Source of the DNA: an uncultured Flavobacteriales bacterium
GTDB lineage: Bacteria; Bacteroidota; Bacteroidia; Flavobacteriales_D; Crocinitomicaceae
Assembly (NCBI GenBank): GCA_913054135.1
Contig: CAJXJK010000013.1
Span: 91,373 to 155,372, forward strand
DNA length: 64,000 bases
Direction of reading: 5' to 3'
Numbering within the stretch: position 1 is the first letter of the stretch; every line of letters begins with the position of its first letter. The notes under the pieces are model-generated. The model saw nothing but the letters and a program-made list of their open reading frames with translations, had not been told where the DNA came from and did no database searches. Below are positions 52,025-59,965 of the stretch, one piece after another. The position numbers were made by a program, and so were the translations under genes.

Positions 52025-53030
52025 ATTCTGGGAATTGGTCTTTATTCTTTTTCAACAAGATATTATAAGCTTTAACTGCTTCGTTATATCTTTTCTTTTC
52101 AAGTGAAATTCTATTCTCTGAGCTTTCAATTTGCATCATCAGATTTTTTACATTTTCACTATCCCCATTCTCTTTCGCTAGAGCTTTTGCTTCATTCAAT
52201 GAAGATGTTAAACTGTTTTCTAATTCAAATTTGGCTTCACCTTTGGCCTCCTTTATCTGTTCTTGCAAATCTGAAATTGTGGCATTTAATGCTTCAGCTT
52301 CTGAAGATGCATTTAAGACACCTATCAAGTCAGGAATAAGGTTGTTTCTGCGGTCAATGGCTGTTTGAACCATGTCCCATTTAGAATTCACTTCTTCTTC
52401 TGATTCAATTAATTGGTCTTCAATAAATGAATTATCATTTGATGTACTGTTGTTGACTGTGCTGTTCGAATTATTTGAACTGGCCGAAGGACTATTTGAG
52501 AAAATGATTCCAAGAATTACAAAAAGAACAATGATGGCAGCAATCGTAATGACAATTTTCTTTCTATTTCCTGAATCAGATGCTAGGATCTTTTTCTTTT
52601 TCTCGATCGTACTTAAAACCTGAACAGCCATTTGATCGTGCGGGTCAACCTTCAATTCTTGACGTGCATGAAATTCAGCTTTATCTCTATCGGCATCATC
52701 ATGAGTTTGCATCCAATGCATCATGTATGATTTGGCCAGCACGGCATTTCCGTTTTCTATGTAGGGATTAATAGCAGTCGCTTGTTCAGCTTGTGCTATG
52801 GCCTCTGTATAGTTCCGGGCAGATAAATGATCATCTGCTAGTTTCAGGTAGACATGAGATTTTTTTTGAAGTTCTTCCCATTCTTCTGTGGTCATGCCCA
52901 TACTCAGAGCTAGTTCTTTTAACTCATCAAGGGTCAAAGGTCTTTCTGAAATATCTTCCTCTTCTAAACCTGCATTAACAACAGCTTTTATATGGTCTTT
53001 AAATTTGTCTTCGTTATAGCTCATATTCAA
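51993..53030 (-). CDS. LemA-like protein fused to an N-terminal TPR region
   Basis: 345 residues. The first 150 are cytoplasmic and helical with a TPR-like segment (HVYLKLADDHLSARNYTEAIAQAEQATAINPY), then one membrane helix (about 158-180, KIVITIAAIIVLFVILGIIF), a Ser/Asn-rich linker, and the LemA-type coiled bundle (about 210-345) with SKWDMVQTAIDRRNNLIPDLIGVL and a final YNEAVKAYNILLKKNKDQFPEYEIKPYF. Standard LemA starts at the membrane helix; the TPR extension is extra. A start at the third codon is equally possible. It precedes the TPM gene with 32 bases of overlap, a typical LemA-TPM pair. Confidence 0.75.
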   Translation of the reverse strand: MNMSYNEDKFKDHIKAVVNAGLEEEDISERPLTLDELKELALSMGMTTEEWEELQKKSHVYLKLADDHLSARNYTEAIAQAEQATAINPYIENGNAVLAKSYMMHWMQTHDDADRDKAEFHARQELKVDPHDQMAVQVLSTIEKKKKILASDSGNRKKIVITIAAIIVLFVILGIIFSNSPSASSNNSNSTVNNSTSNDNSFIEDQLIESEEEVNSKWDMVQTAIDRRNNLIPDLIGVLNASSEAEALNATISDLQEQIKEAKGEAKFELENSLTSSLNEAKALAKENGDSENVKNLMMQIESSENRISLEKKRYNEAVKAYNILLKKNKDQFPEYEIKPYFSNS

Positions 53031-53045
53031 TCGACAACAAGATAA

Positions 53046-53258
53046 TTAAAGAATTTTGATTTCTATGTCTTCATGTTTTACGACATCTCCGCTACGCAAC
53101 TTTCTTCTCAATCTGGTTTCAACTTCGTCATTAACAATGATTTCACCTTCTGAAACTAATATTTTTGCGTGTCCGCCTGTTTGTGCAACTTGCTCGGCTT
53201 TTAATAGCCTGTTGAGTTCAATAAATTCTGAATCTTTTTTTAGTGTGAATTCAATCAT
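53046..53258 (-). CDS. S4-domain RNA-binding protein (YbcJ-like)
   Basis: 70 residues forming one S4 domain: FIELNRLLKAEQVAQTGGHAKILVSEGEIIVNDEVETRLRRKLRSGD, the usual alpha-L motif of S4 folds. Small S4 proteins of the YbcJ/YaaA-like group bind RNA, often on ribosomes or in stalled-ribosome rescue, but the target here is unknown. It starts inside the meaB end (overlap of 8 bases), so the two are translationally coupled; a functional link is not known. Confidence 0.85.
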   Translation of the reverse strand: MIEFTLKKDSEFIELNRLLKAEQVAQTGGHAKILVSEGEIIVNDEVETRLRRKLRSGDVVKHEDIEIKIL

Positions 53259-54309
53259 TGTTTTTGTGATAGTAGTTGATAATTAGTTCGGATGCTTGAA
53301 AAGATGTAATCTCTCCTGACATCATTTGTTTGATGCATTTCTCTTTGAATTCATTTAAACCGCTCGTTTGATAAAAGTCGTTTAAGAGCAAATCTTTAAC
53401 TGTTTCATTCATCCAGAATTGTTGTTGTTCGTCTCTTTTCTTTTTAAACCAGCCCGAAGGAATTGTTTGAGATTCGAAATCTTCAATAATATTCCAAGCC
53501 TTTTCTATTCCTTTCTTTTCAAGAGAACTGATAGTTTCTACTTTAGGAATCCAGTTGTTTTCGTTTGCAGGAAAGAGGTGCAATGCATTTTTATATTCTG
53601 CTCTGGCCAAATTCGCCATCTTAACATTTTTCCCATCTGTTTTGGTAATGAGAATAGCATCAGCCATTTCCATTATCCCTCTTTTGATACCTTGTAATTC
53701 GTCTCCAGCACCTGCCAACATGAGCAGTAAAAAGAAGTCCGTCATTGAATGAACAGCAATCTCAGATTGTCCTACACCTACGGTTTCAATTAGTATGATA
53801 TCAAATCCAGCTGCTTCGCAAAGCAATACTGATTCTCTCGTTTTTCTTGCAACTCCGCCAAGTGAACCGGCTGTAGCCGAAGGTCTTATAAAGGTATTTT
53901 CATTAGCCGATAGTTCAACCATTCTGGTTTTATCTCCTAATATAGAACCGCCTGATTTTTCACTGGTAGGGTCAATGGCCAAGACGGCTACTCTTTTTCC
54001 CTGTTCGATAAGATATGAACCGAAGCTTTCAATAAATGTGCTTTTTCCTACTCCCGGTACGCCAGTAATTCCAATACGGATTGATTGACCGGAGTGGGGA
54101 AGTGCTAATTTCAAGAGCTCTTGGCCTTTTTGAATGTCAGCTGCTTTCGTACTTTCAATAAGAGTGATAGCCTCTGATAATCCTGACTTGCTACCTTGTT
54201 TTAACTTTTCAATTAAAAGAGCAGGTTGGATTTTATTTGCATGGGCCTTTTTGCTCGCAAGTATTTTTGCAATGACCTCTTTTTTTGGCTTTTTATCTGA
54301 GTCTGACAT
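53251..54309 (-). CDS. meaB: Methylmalonyl-CoA mutase-associated GTPase MeaB
   Basis: 352 residues. G3E-family GTPase that loads and protects the adenosylcobalamin cofactor of methylmalonyl-CoA mutase. Walker A is GVPGVGKST (about 84-92); other landmarks are LAIDPTSEKSGGSILGDKTRM, ETVGVGQSEIAVHSMTDFFLLLMLAGAGDELQGIKRGIMEMAD and ITKTDG. The C-terminal helical part (WFKKKRDEQQQFWMNE) matches the MeaB/ArgK branch. No mutase subunit is encoded nearby. The upstream secreted gene ends directly before it, and the S4 gene overlaps its end. Confidence 0.93.
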   Translation of the reverse strand: MSDSDKKPKKEVIAKILASKKAHANKIQPALLIEKLKQGSKSGLSEAITLIESTKAADIQKGQELLKLALPHSGQSIRIGITGVPGVGKSTFIESFGSYLIEQGKRVAVLAIDPTSEKSGGSILGDKTRMVELSANENTFIRPSATAGSLGGVARKTRESVLLCEAAGFDIILIETVGVGQSEIAVHSMTDFFLLLMLAGAGDELQGIKRGIMEMADAILITKTDGKNVKMANLARAEYKNALHLFPANENNWIPKVETISSLEKKGIEKAWNIIEDFESQTIPSGWFKKKRDEQQQFWMNETVKDLLLNDFYQTSGLNEFKEKCIKQMMSGEITSFQASELIINYYHKNND

Positions 54310-54888
54310 CTAGGGTCCGCTTGTGGTGTCTTTTGTTACAAATCTGTACTTAGCAACCCAAACGGGATTTTGTACATCTTTGAGCAACTTGAACAGGCTA
54401 TCGCCATAAATATAGTCAGTTAAGACGTTTTTAACGCCATATTCTTTCTGAAGAAATTCTTTTTGATAGAGTGAAGGTTTGTATTGGCCTTGGCTCCAAC
54501 CTTCTGAATCAAAATTGAAAGGGTGCTCATAGAATTTAATTTTCCACAGTTGCTCAAATACGGGAGCATAATAACCGAGCACTTTGTTTGATTCACTTTT
54601 CAATAAAAAGCAACTATCAACCTTAAACTTTTCAAATAGGTTTTCTTTTTTAATATTAGCCGAAGAAGGCCAATGACCAAGGGCTGAGTAAACGAAACGA
54701 TCTTTTCTCACGACTTCAGCTCCACTCACTTGCCCGTTTACTGTATGTATGAAGGCATAAGTAATTAGTTGTGAATGAGCGCCAGTAAACAAGCCAATTG
54801 CGAAATAAGTTTTACGTAAGTTTTGGGCGTTTGAATTTAAACCGCCTAACAGCAGTGCGATCAACAATATATGGCGCACAATTTTCAT
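54310..54888 (-). CDS. Hypothetical secreted protein
   Basis: 192 residues with a signal peptide (ending LNSNAQ). The mature protein has a cysteine (SCFLLKSE) and many aromatic residues, for example YAPVFEQLWKIKFYEHPFNFDSEGWSQGQYKPS. No known family. It is directly adjacent to meaB (stop at 54310, meaB start at 54309), so the two are co-translated, although MeaB is cytoplasmic and this protein is exported. Confidence 0.6.
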   Translation of the reverse strand: MKIVRHILLIALLLGGLNSNAQNLRKTYFAIGLFTGAHSQLITYAFIHTVNGQVSGAEVVRKDRFVYSALGHWPSSANIKKENLFEKFKVDSCFLLKSESNKVLGYYAPVFEQLWKIKFYEHPFNFDSEGWSQGQYKPSLYQKEFLQKEYGVKNVLTDYIYGDSLFKLLKDVQNPVWVAKYRFVTKDTTSGP

Positions 54889-54987
54889 TAGATAATTCTA
54901 ATTTATGCAAATCAAGGACCAAAATCAATACAGACGGGATTATTGATACGTATTAGGACAGCAAAAGTTAGGGGCTTTTAGAAATTA

Positions 54988-55016
54988 TAAACGTCTCGAC
55001 AGAGCCGAGACGTTTA
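54988..55016 (-). terminator. Hairpin after the tail-fibre-like surface gene
   Basis: TAAACGTCTCG (54988-54998) and CGAGACGTTTA (55006-55016) form a perfect 11-bp stem with a 7-base loop, about 65 bases after the stop codon at 55081. Only a short, broken T-run follows on the minus strand, so termination is likely but not certain. Confidence 0.55.
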
Positions 55017-55080
55017 AAGAAACAACAAAATGAGTTAATCGTATTGAAACCAATATTTTCAATTCATTTGTTAATGCAAT

Positions 55081-56067
55081 TTATTCATTTATTATGACAA
55101 CTGTAAGCACACCTTGAATTAATCCGTTTGTTCCAGATACGTTTGCATCAAGTGTTCCTACGCCATCTTTGGCCATAACCGAAATTGTATGTGATCCAGC
55201 AGATAAGTCATAGCTCTTTCCGAAAGACCAATTATCTAACATATTCCCAAGACCTGTCGTGTTGGCTGCAATTACTCTTTGCTGCCCTCCAGACCCTACA
55301 AGACCACCATCTACAAATATTGCTATGTCAGCTATAGCGTGGTTATTTCCAGTACCCACTGCTTGAACTCCACCGTTTGTGCTCACAACTACTTTAGAGT
55401 TCGCAGGTACAGTAATTGTTTGTGTTAAGCCAGGAATAAGGGTGTAAGAAGTGACAGCCGCAGTCAGAACTAATTGAGCTGTACCATAGGCATCAGTTGC
55501 TCCTTGACCAGCCGTTGAATTCGGGATGGCTTGACAGTTCCAGTTAGAACCATCATAAACAGCCATTTCATTTGCTGAACACGCAAGTCCTGCTAAAATG
55601 TCTGAATCATCATCTCCGTCAGCAATGTCAGCTGGCACATTATCGATATCTGTCCAATCAATAGAAGCCACTGTTTTGGCATTAAGTGCATAAGGAACAG
55701 AAAGAAGTTGTGAAGAACCCATTAAAACATAAGCAGTTCCACCAGCAGCATCCATCTTGATTTGAAGAAAGTATACTGCGCCTCCCCAATCAATTGTTGT
55801 AAAATCTCCTGATGATACAGCACCACCTCCAATACTAAGGTTTACTAACCCGTGTTCGTTTGTCGTTACGGCATGTGTCTCTGTATAAACTGAGGTTCCA
55901 CCAGAACTATTTTGAAGAATTGAAATTTCAAATCCAACACTTTGGTTTGGCAAAATATCTCCAGCCGTATTTCTTGCTACAGCTTGATATTTGAATAAGT
56001 TAGGAGCCTGTGAAAATCCACCAACGGCAAGAAAAAGTAGGCAAATAAGAGTAAGAATATTTTTCAT
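55081..56067 (-). CDS. Secreted protein with Bacteroidota tail-fibre-like N-terminal module
   Basis: 328 residues with a signal peptide (ending GGFSQ). The first domain (about 20-135) has the recurring Bacteroidota pattern FKYQAVARNTAGDILPNQSVGFEISIL, then YTETHAVTTNEHGLVNLSIG and GSSQLLSVPYALNAKT, often at the base of large surface or tail-fibre-like proteins. The C-terminal half (about 190-328) is Gly/Ala/Thr-rich and resembles beta-sandwich heads (VKDG-like HTISVMAKDGVGT). No T9SS tail. It is two bases downstream of the small T9SS-tailed gene, so the two form a pair, perhaps a stalk and an anchor; that is inference. Confidence 0.6.
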   Translation of the reverse strand: MKNILTLICLLFLAVGGFSQAPNLFKYQAVARNTAGDILPNQSVGFEISILQNSSGGTSVYTETHAVTTNEHGLVNLSIGGGAVSSGDFTTIDWGGAVYFLQIKMDAAGGTAYVLMGSSQLLSVPYALNAKTVASIDWTDIDNVPADIADGDDDSDILAGLACSANEMAVYDGSNWNCQAIPNSTAGQGATDAYGTAQLVLTAAVTSYTLIPGLTQTITVPANSKVVVSTNGGVQAVGTGNNHAIADIAIFVDGGLVGSGGQQRVIAANTTGLGNMLDNWSFGKSYDLSAGSHTISVMAKDGVGTLDANVSGTNGLIQGVLTVVIINE

Positions 56068-56069
56068 AA

Positions 56070-56543
56070 TTATAGTTTTTGGACTTTGATGGTTTTAAGT
56101 ATTTTGGATTTTGTTTTGAATTCAATTAGATAAATTCCTTTGGCTAGCTCTTCAAAATCAAGGGTTTTAGGCCCTCCTCCTATATGAGAGTCAGAAATCA
56201 GAAGTTGACCTACGGCGTTATATACTGAAATCTGGTATTGCTCTTCGTTATTAAGAAGACCTACATTGATTGAAGACTTAAAAGGATTTGGATATGCGTT
56301 GATGGTTAAATCATTTGATAGTTCATCAATTGATACTGTACCACGATCGGGCTGATGAAAACCTTGAGTTAATTGATTGGATGAACCATTGTAGGTGTCT
56401 ATGGCTATTTCACCAACTGTCCAACTCAATTGAGCTGAGCCGGCCGTGTAGTGGTCCCCGCTACTTCCAATTACCTCAGGGGTCAGGTTTTGTGCTGATG
56501 TCAAGATTGGAAGGAATAATGTAAAGAGTAATATTTTCTTCAT
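56070..56543 (-). CDS. Small secreted protein with T9SS type A sorting domain
   Basis: 157 residues. Signal peptide (ending LTSAQ), then a short domain typical of Bacteroidota (VIGSSGDHYTAGSAQLSWTVGEIAIDTY, LTQGFHQPD), and the type A sorting domain (about 80-157: INAYPNPFKSSINVGLL, then GIYLIEFKTKSKILKTIKVQKL). T9SS moves it across the outer membrane and attaches it to A-LPS. Mature size is tiny, so it may be an anchor or ligand module. It is followed after two bases by the tail-fibre-like gene. Confidence 0.78.
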   Translation of the reverse strand: MKKILLFTLFLPILTSAQNLTPEVIGSSGDHYTAGSAQLSWTVGEIAIDTYNGSSNQLTQGFHQPDRGTVSIDELSNDLTINAYPNPFKSSINVGLLNNEEQYQISVYNAVGQLLISDSHIGGGPKTLDFEELAKGIYLIEFKTKSKILKTIKVQKL

Positions 56544-56594
56544 ATAGAAATTGTTAGAGCTCCACTAAATATAGCGATTATGAAGATTGTGGGC

Positions 56595-56627
56595 AAAAAA
56601 AAAAGAAGCAATTTATTGCTTCTTTTT
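56595..56627 (-). terminator. Intrinsic terminator overlapping the stop codon of the 115-residue gene
   Basis: GAAGCAAT (56605-56612) pairs with ATTGCTTC (56615-56622), extended by flanking A/T runs. On the minus strand a run of ten T follows (56604-56595). The TAA stop codon (56615-56613) lies at the loop. Confidence 0.8.
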
Positions 56628-56960
56628 CTCAATGAACTCATCCATTCTATTTAATAATCTCCACCATTCACCAGGCTCTTGATCCTCTCTGTAAAACCTT
56701 ACTGCGCCAGCTCTAACAAGAATTTTTCTCAGCTCATCATCTTCAAATCCACCAAGTCTCTCTCTCAAAGTTTCGAATGAACGATCTGTGTAGCCTTTGT
56801 GGCTGAGAAAATGAATTGCCGTAGTTTCTGCTACAAAATCTGTTTTAAATTCAGTTTGAAGAGCTTTGATTTCTTGTCTGAATTTGAGGATTTGTAATCC
56901 AAAAGAGATAAGTCCACCTAATAAAGCAGAGGTGCCTGCTATGATAATTGTTTCTGTCAT
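56613..56960 (-). CDS. Small hypothetical membrane protein
   Basis: 115 residues. One N-terminal helix (IIIAGTSALLGGLISFGLQIL), then a soluble helical domain with FVAETTAIHFLSHKGYTDRSFETLRERLGGFEDDELRKILVRAGAVRFYREDQEPGEWWRLLNRMDEFIEKKKQ. The second part looks like a conserved alpha-helical module but I cannot name it. An inverted repeat covers the start codon (56960-56985) and a terminator overlaps the stop. It is monocistronic and divergent from htpG. Confidence 0.6.
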   Translation of the reverse strand: MTETIIIAGTSALLGGLISFGLQILKFRQEIKALQTEFKTDFVAETTAIHFLSHKGYTDRSFETLRERLGGFEDDELRKILVRAGAVRFYREDQEPGEWWRLLNRMDEFIEKKKQ

Positions 56961-56985
56961 AAAGTATGTTATTTAATATACTTTA
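56960..56985. repeat. Inverted repeat over the start codon of the 115-residue gene
   Basis: TAAAGTAT (56960-56967) and ATACTTTA (56978-56985) are perfect 8-bp arms with a 10-base centre. The first base is part of the start codon. It could be an operator or an mRNA hairpin controlling translation; in AT-rich DNA chance is also possible. Confidence 0.35.
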
Positions 56986-57134
56986 AGATACAATCTCAGT
57001 ACGTAATTTATGTACGTTTTGTCATAAAAAGTGACAATATAAACGCCTGTCTTTACTGACTTTAGGTCATATTGGCAGTCAAATATCAATGGCACATCTA
57101 TTGACATAGTGAATTCAAACAAATAGATTACAAA

Positions 57135-59027
57135 ATGGCAACAAAAGGAACAGTTAACGTTCAAACGGAAAACATCTTTCCACTGATCAAGAAATTCTTG
57201 TACAGTGATCATGAGATATTTTTAAGAGAGTTAATCTCAAATGCGGTAGATGCGACAAGCAAATTAAAGGTATTGTCGGCGAGTGGAGAAGCGAAAGGAA
57301 ATCTTGGAGATTTAAAAGTTGAGGTAATTCTTGACAAAGATGCTGGAACCCTAATCGTAAAGGATAGAGGTATAGGAATGACAGAAGATGAAATCCAAAA
57401 ATATATCAATCAAATAGCGTTCTCAGGAGCTGAAGAGTTTGTGCAGAAATATGAAGGTAAAGAAGGAGCCGAACAAATTATTGGTCACTTTGGATTAGGG
57501 TTTTATTCTGCTTTTATGGTAGCTGATAAAGTTCAAATTAGATCATTAAGCTTCAAAGAAGGATCACAATCAGTGATGTGGGAAAGTGATGGTACTCCTG
57601 AATTTGAGATTTCAGATATTGAAAAAGAAGATAGAGGAACTGAGATTGTATTATACATTTCAGATGAATCAAAAGAATTTTTAGAGCAGGGAAGAATTGA
57701 TGGTATTCTAAATAAATACTGTAAGTTTTTACCAGTAGACATTAAGTTTGGAACATCAACCGTTCAAGAAGATGATCCATCAGGAGAGAAAGACGAAGAA
57801 GGAAATGTGAAGAAAGTAAGTGTTGAGGTTGATAAAATCATCAATAACACTGCGCCAGCCTGGATTAAGTCTCCTTCTGATTTGACGGATGAAGAATACA
57901 AAGGGTTTTACAGAGAGTTGTATCCTGCAACATTTGATGAGCCTTTATTCCATATTCACTTGAATGTTGATTACCCGTTCAACTTAACAGGAATACTTTA
58001 CTTCCCGAAGTTGAAAGAATCAATGGAGGTTCAAAAGAACAAAATTCAATTGTATTCGAATCAGGTATTTATTACAGATTCTGTTGAAGAGATTGTTCCA
58101 GAATTTTTAACACTGCTACATGGTGTGATTGATTCACCAGATATTCCTTTAAATGTATCAAGGTCTTACCTACAAGCTGATGGTAATGTAAAGAAGATCG
58201 CTTCACATATCACTAAAAAGGTAGCTGATAAGTTAGCTGGCATGTTTAAAAATGACAGAGAAGATTTTGAAGCGAAATGGGATGATTTAAAAGTGTTCGT
58301 AGAATACGGAATGCTAACAGACGATAAGTTCTATGACAAGGCAGAGAAGTTTACTTTGATTAAAAATTCAAAAGGTGAAACGGCTACAATTGCTGATTAC
58401 ATTGAGAAAATCAAGCCTATTCAGACAGATAAGAATGATAAGTTAGTTGTTCTTTATGCACATAGTCAAGATGCTCATCACCAGTTTATTCAAGCTGCTG
58501 AAGATAGAGGCTATGATGTAGCAATTATGGATAGCCCTTTGACTCCACACTATATTCAAAAGTTAGAATCTAAATTAGAGAACGTTTCGTTTGCAAGAGT
58601 TGATTCTGATACGATAGATAACTTGATAGCAAAGGACGAAGAGATTCCTTCAAAGCTTTCAGAAGAGGAGCAAGAGAAATTGAAGCCTATTTTTGAAGAA
58701 GTAGTTGAGAAAGAGAAGTTCACTGTTTCGTTTGAAAGCATGAGCGAAAAAGAAGCGCCAATAGTAATTACTCAGCCTGAGTTCATGCGAAGAATGCAAG
58801 AACAACAAAGAATGGGTGGTGGAGGCTTCATGGGACAGATGCCTGAAATGTATGATTTAAAAGTAAACTCAAATCATCCGTTAGTTGGTTCGATTCTCAA
58901 GAAACAAAAAGACAACAAACAAAAACTCGCTAAGCAATTGACTGATTTAGCAATGCTCTCGCAAGGCATGCTTAAGGGTGAAGAACTCACCAAGTTCATT
59001 CAACGCTCTGTCGATTTAATGAAATAA
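57135..59027 (+). CDS. htpG: Molecular chaperone HtpG (Hsp90)
   Basis: 630 residues. The N-terminal ATPase (about 5-220) has the GHKL signs IFLRELISNAVDA (catalytic Glu and Asn), DRGIGMT and GHFGLGFYSAFMVADKV; the middle domain has the catalytic Arg loop NVSRSYLQ; the C-terminal dimer domain ends in a short helix with GEELTKFIQRSVDLM. Bacterial Hsp90 helps fold stress-sensitive clients. The first ATG at 57135 agrees with the family N-terminus. A terminator follows. No obvious housekeeping -7/-33 promoter was found upstream. Confidence 0.95.
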   Translation: MATKGTVNVQTENIFPLIKKFLYSDHEIFLRELISNAVDATSKLKVLSASGEAKGNLGDLKVEVILDKDAGTLIVKDRGIGMTEDEIQKYINQIAFSGAEEFVQKYEGKEGAEQIIGHFGLGFYSAFMVADKVQIRSLSFKEGSQSVMWESDGTPEFEISDIEKEDRGTEIVLYISDESKEFLEQGRIDGILNKYCKFLPVDIKFGTSTVQEDDPSGEKDEEGNVKKVSVEVDKIINNTAPAWIKSPSDLTDEEYKGFYRELYPATFDEPLFHIHLNVDYPFNLTGILYFPKLKESMEVQKNKIQLYSNQVFITDSVEEIVPEFLTLLHGVIDSPDIPLNVSRSYLQADGNVKKIASHITKKVADKLAGMFKNDREDFEAKWDDLKVFVEYGMLTDDKFYDKAEKFTLIKNSKGETATIADYIEKIKPIQTDKNDKLVVLYAHSQDAHHQFIQAAEDRGYDVAIMDSPLTPHYIQKLESKLENVSFARVDSDTIDNLIAKDEEIPSKLSEEEQEKLKPIFEEVVEKEKFTVSFESMSEKEAPIVITQPEFMRRMQEQQRMGGGGFMGQMPEMYDLKVNSNHPLVGSILKKQKDNKQKLAKQLTDLAMLSQGMLKGEELTKFIQRSVDLMK

Positions 59028-59031
59028 ATGA

Positions 59032-59063
59032 AAAGGCCTCTTGTTCTCAAGAGGCCTTTTTTA
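59032..59063. terminator. Strong bidirectional terminator between htpG and the small membrane gene
   Basis: GGCCTCTTG (59036-59044) pairs with CAAGAGGCC (59049-59057), loop TTCT, with A-run on the left and T-run on the right. It ends htpG and also overlaps the stop of the convergent gene at 59061. Confidence 0.9.
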
Positions 59064-59426
59064 TTTACTGTATTTTTGTTGCAGTAGTCCAAAGATCAAC
59101 ACAATTATTGCAATTATTGAGATTACCGAAATTGCTTCAAGGCTAAAATCAACAGGGTTTATTGTAAGAAGAATTATGCTACCAATTACCCAACCGAAAT
59201 CCGCAAAGCTGATAGTTTTGATTTCTTTCTTATTGTCAATTCTCCTAATAGCTGTGAAAGCGACATAAGAGCCAAACCCCAGAAGACCGAATCCTAAAAT
59301 GTAAAATACAATCGGTTCTTGATAAGAGAAAAAGCTTCCCACATAATTATTCATTAGTATAGCAATTAGCCCTGTGGTTATTGAGAACAAGGCGTTTGAT
59401 AATAAGACAGTTTTTAATTTATTCAT
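59061..59426 (-). CDS. Four-helix hypothetical membrane protein
   Basis: 121 residues with four membrane helices (about 6-25, 40-62, 75-92 and 96-116). The second loop holds FTAIRRIDNKKEIKTISFADFGWVIG. It resembles short Bacteroidota membrane proteins of unknown function. It follows the SRPBCC gene after five bases on the same strand, so the two are one unit, divergent from the AraC-type regulator. Confidence 0.65.
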   Translation of the reverse strand: MNKLKTVLLSNALFSITTGLIAILMNNYVGSFFSYQEPIVFYILGFGLLGFGSYVAFTAIRRIDNKKEIKTISFADFGWVIGSIILLTINPVDFSLEAISVISIIAIIVLIFGLLQQKYSK

Positions 59427-59431
59427 AACTA

Positions 59432-59866
59432 CTATTTTGATTCTACTTTGCTTTTTAGCGCTTGATTCATCTGTGCAAACCCTTTAAGAGTATCTTCCTT
59501 TATCATTTTAAGAATGGGCTTACTAAAGAGTCCTGAGAAGTTTTCTCCATGTATGAGCTTCGTTCTATTGTCATCCATCTTTTCTACTATGAAGTAATGT
59601 TCACCATCAAAGAGCCCTTTGAAAAAGAGCTTTCCTTTCCATCTGAAATGTTCGTTCTCATTGACTACAAGAACTTTTGGCTTAAATTTTTGAACCTTTT
59701 TATCGCCAATTTTAATTTGCGTTTTCAAGTTTTGACCTGCTATTGCCGTTCCTTGAATGTCAATGATGAATGGATTCCACGAACTATAATTTTCAAAGTT
59801 CATTAAGGTTCCCCATACTTTTGATGTGCTAGCTTCTATAACTATTGTTGTTTCGATTGATCTCAT
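59432..59866 (-). CDS. SRPBCC (polyketide cyclase-like) ligand-binding protein
   Basis: 144 residues. The helix-grip START/SRPBCC pattern is clear: ETTIVIEASTSKVWGTLMNFENYSSWNPFII at the start, then the strand HFRWKGKLFFKGLFDGEHYFIVEKMDDNRTKLIHGENFSGLF and a C-terminal helix (MIKEDTLKGFAQMNQALKSKV). It should bind a hydrophobic small molecule. It is divergently transcribed from the AraC-type regulator, which may respond to the same ligand. Confidence 0.75.
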   Translation of the reverse strand: MRSIETTIVIEASTSKVWGTLMNFENYSSWNPFIIDIQGTAIAGQNLKTQIKIGDKKVQKFKPKVLVVNENEHFRWKGKLFFKGLFDGEHYFIVEKMDDNRTKLIHGENFSGLFSKPILKMIKEDTLKGFAQMNQALKSKVESK

Positions 59867-59922
59867 ATCTTAAATGTTTATTCAAAGGTCAGTAGATTGA
59901 AGTGATCTTTATTTATCAGTTT

Positions 59923-59940
59923 ATGTCAATGAGTTGACAT
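59923..59940. promoter_or_regulatory. Candidate operator between SRPBCC and AraC-type genes
   Basis: ATGTCAA (59923-59929) and TTGACAT (59934-59940) are perfect 7-bp inverted arms with TGAG in the centre. The right arm overlaps the likely -33 region of the AraC-type gene and the site lies 57 bases upstream of the SRPBCC start, so a dimer bound here could control both genes. Confidence 0.5.
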
Positions 59941-59962
59941 TTCGCGCCAATTATTAAATTTG
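59934..59962 (+). promoter_or_regulatory. Promoter of the AraC-type regulator
   Basis: TAAATTTG (59955-59962) is a perfect -7 element; TTG at 59934-59936 is a partial -33 match 18 bases away. The ATG at 59966 follows after three bases, so the mRNA may be leaderless, or translation may start at the second ATG (59996). Confidence 0.45.
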
Positions 59963-59965
59963 CAT

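Noticed and set aside
57090..57105. Sigma-54-like promoter upstream of htpG (TGGCAC, five bases, TTGAC)
   Set aside because: The -24 half fits but the invariant GC of the -12 half reads GA; no sigma-54 activator gene is nearby. Kept only as a weak resemblance.
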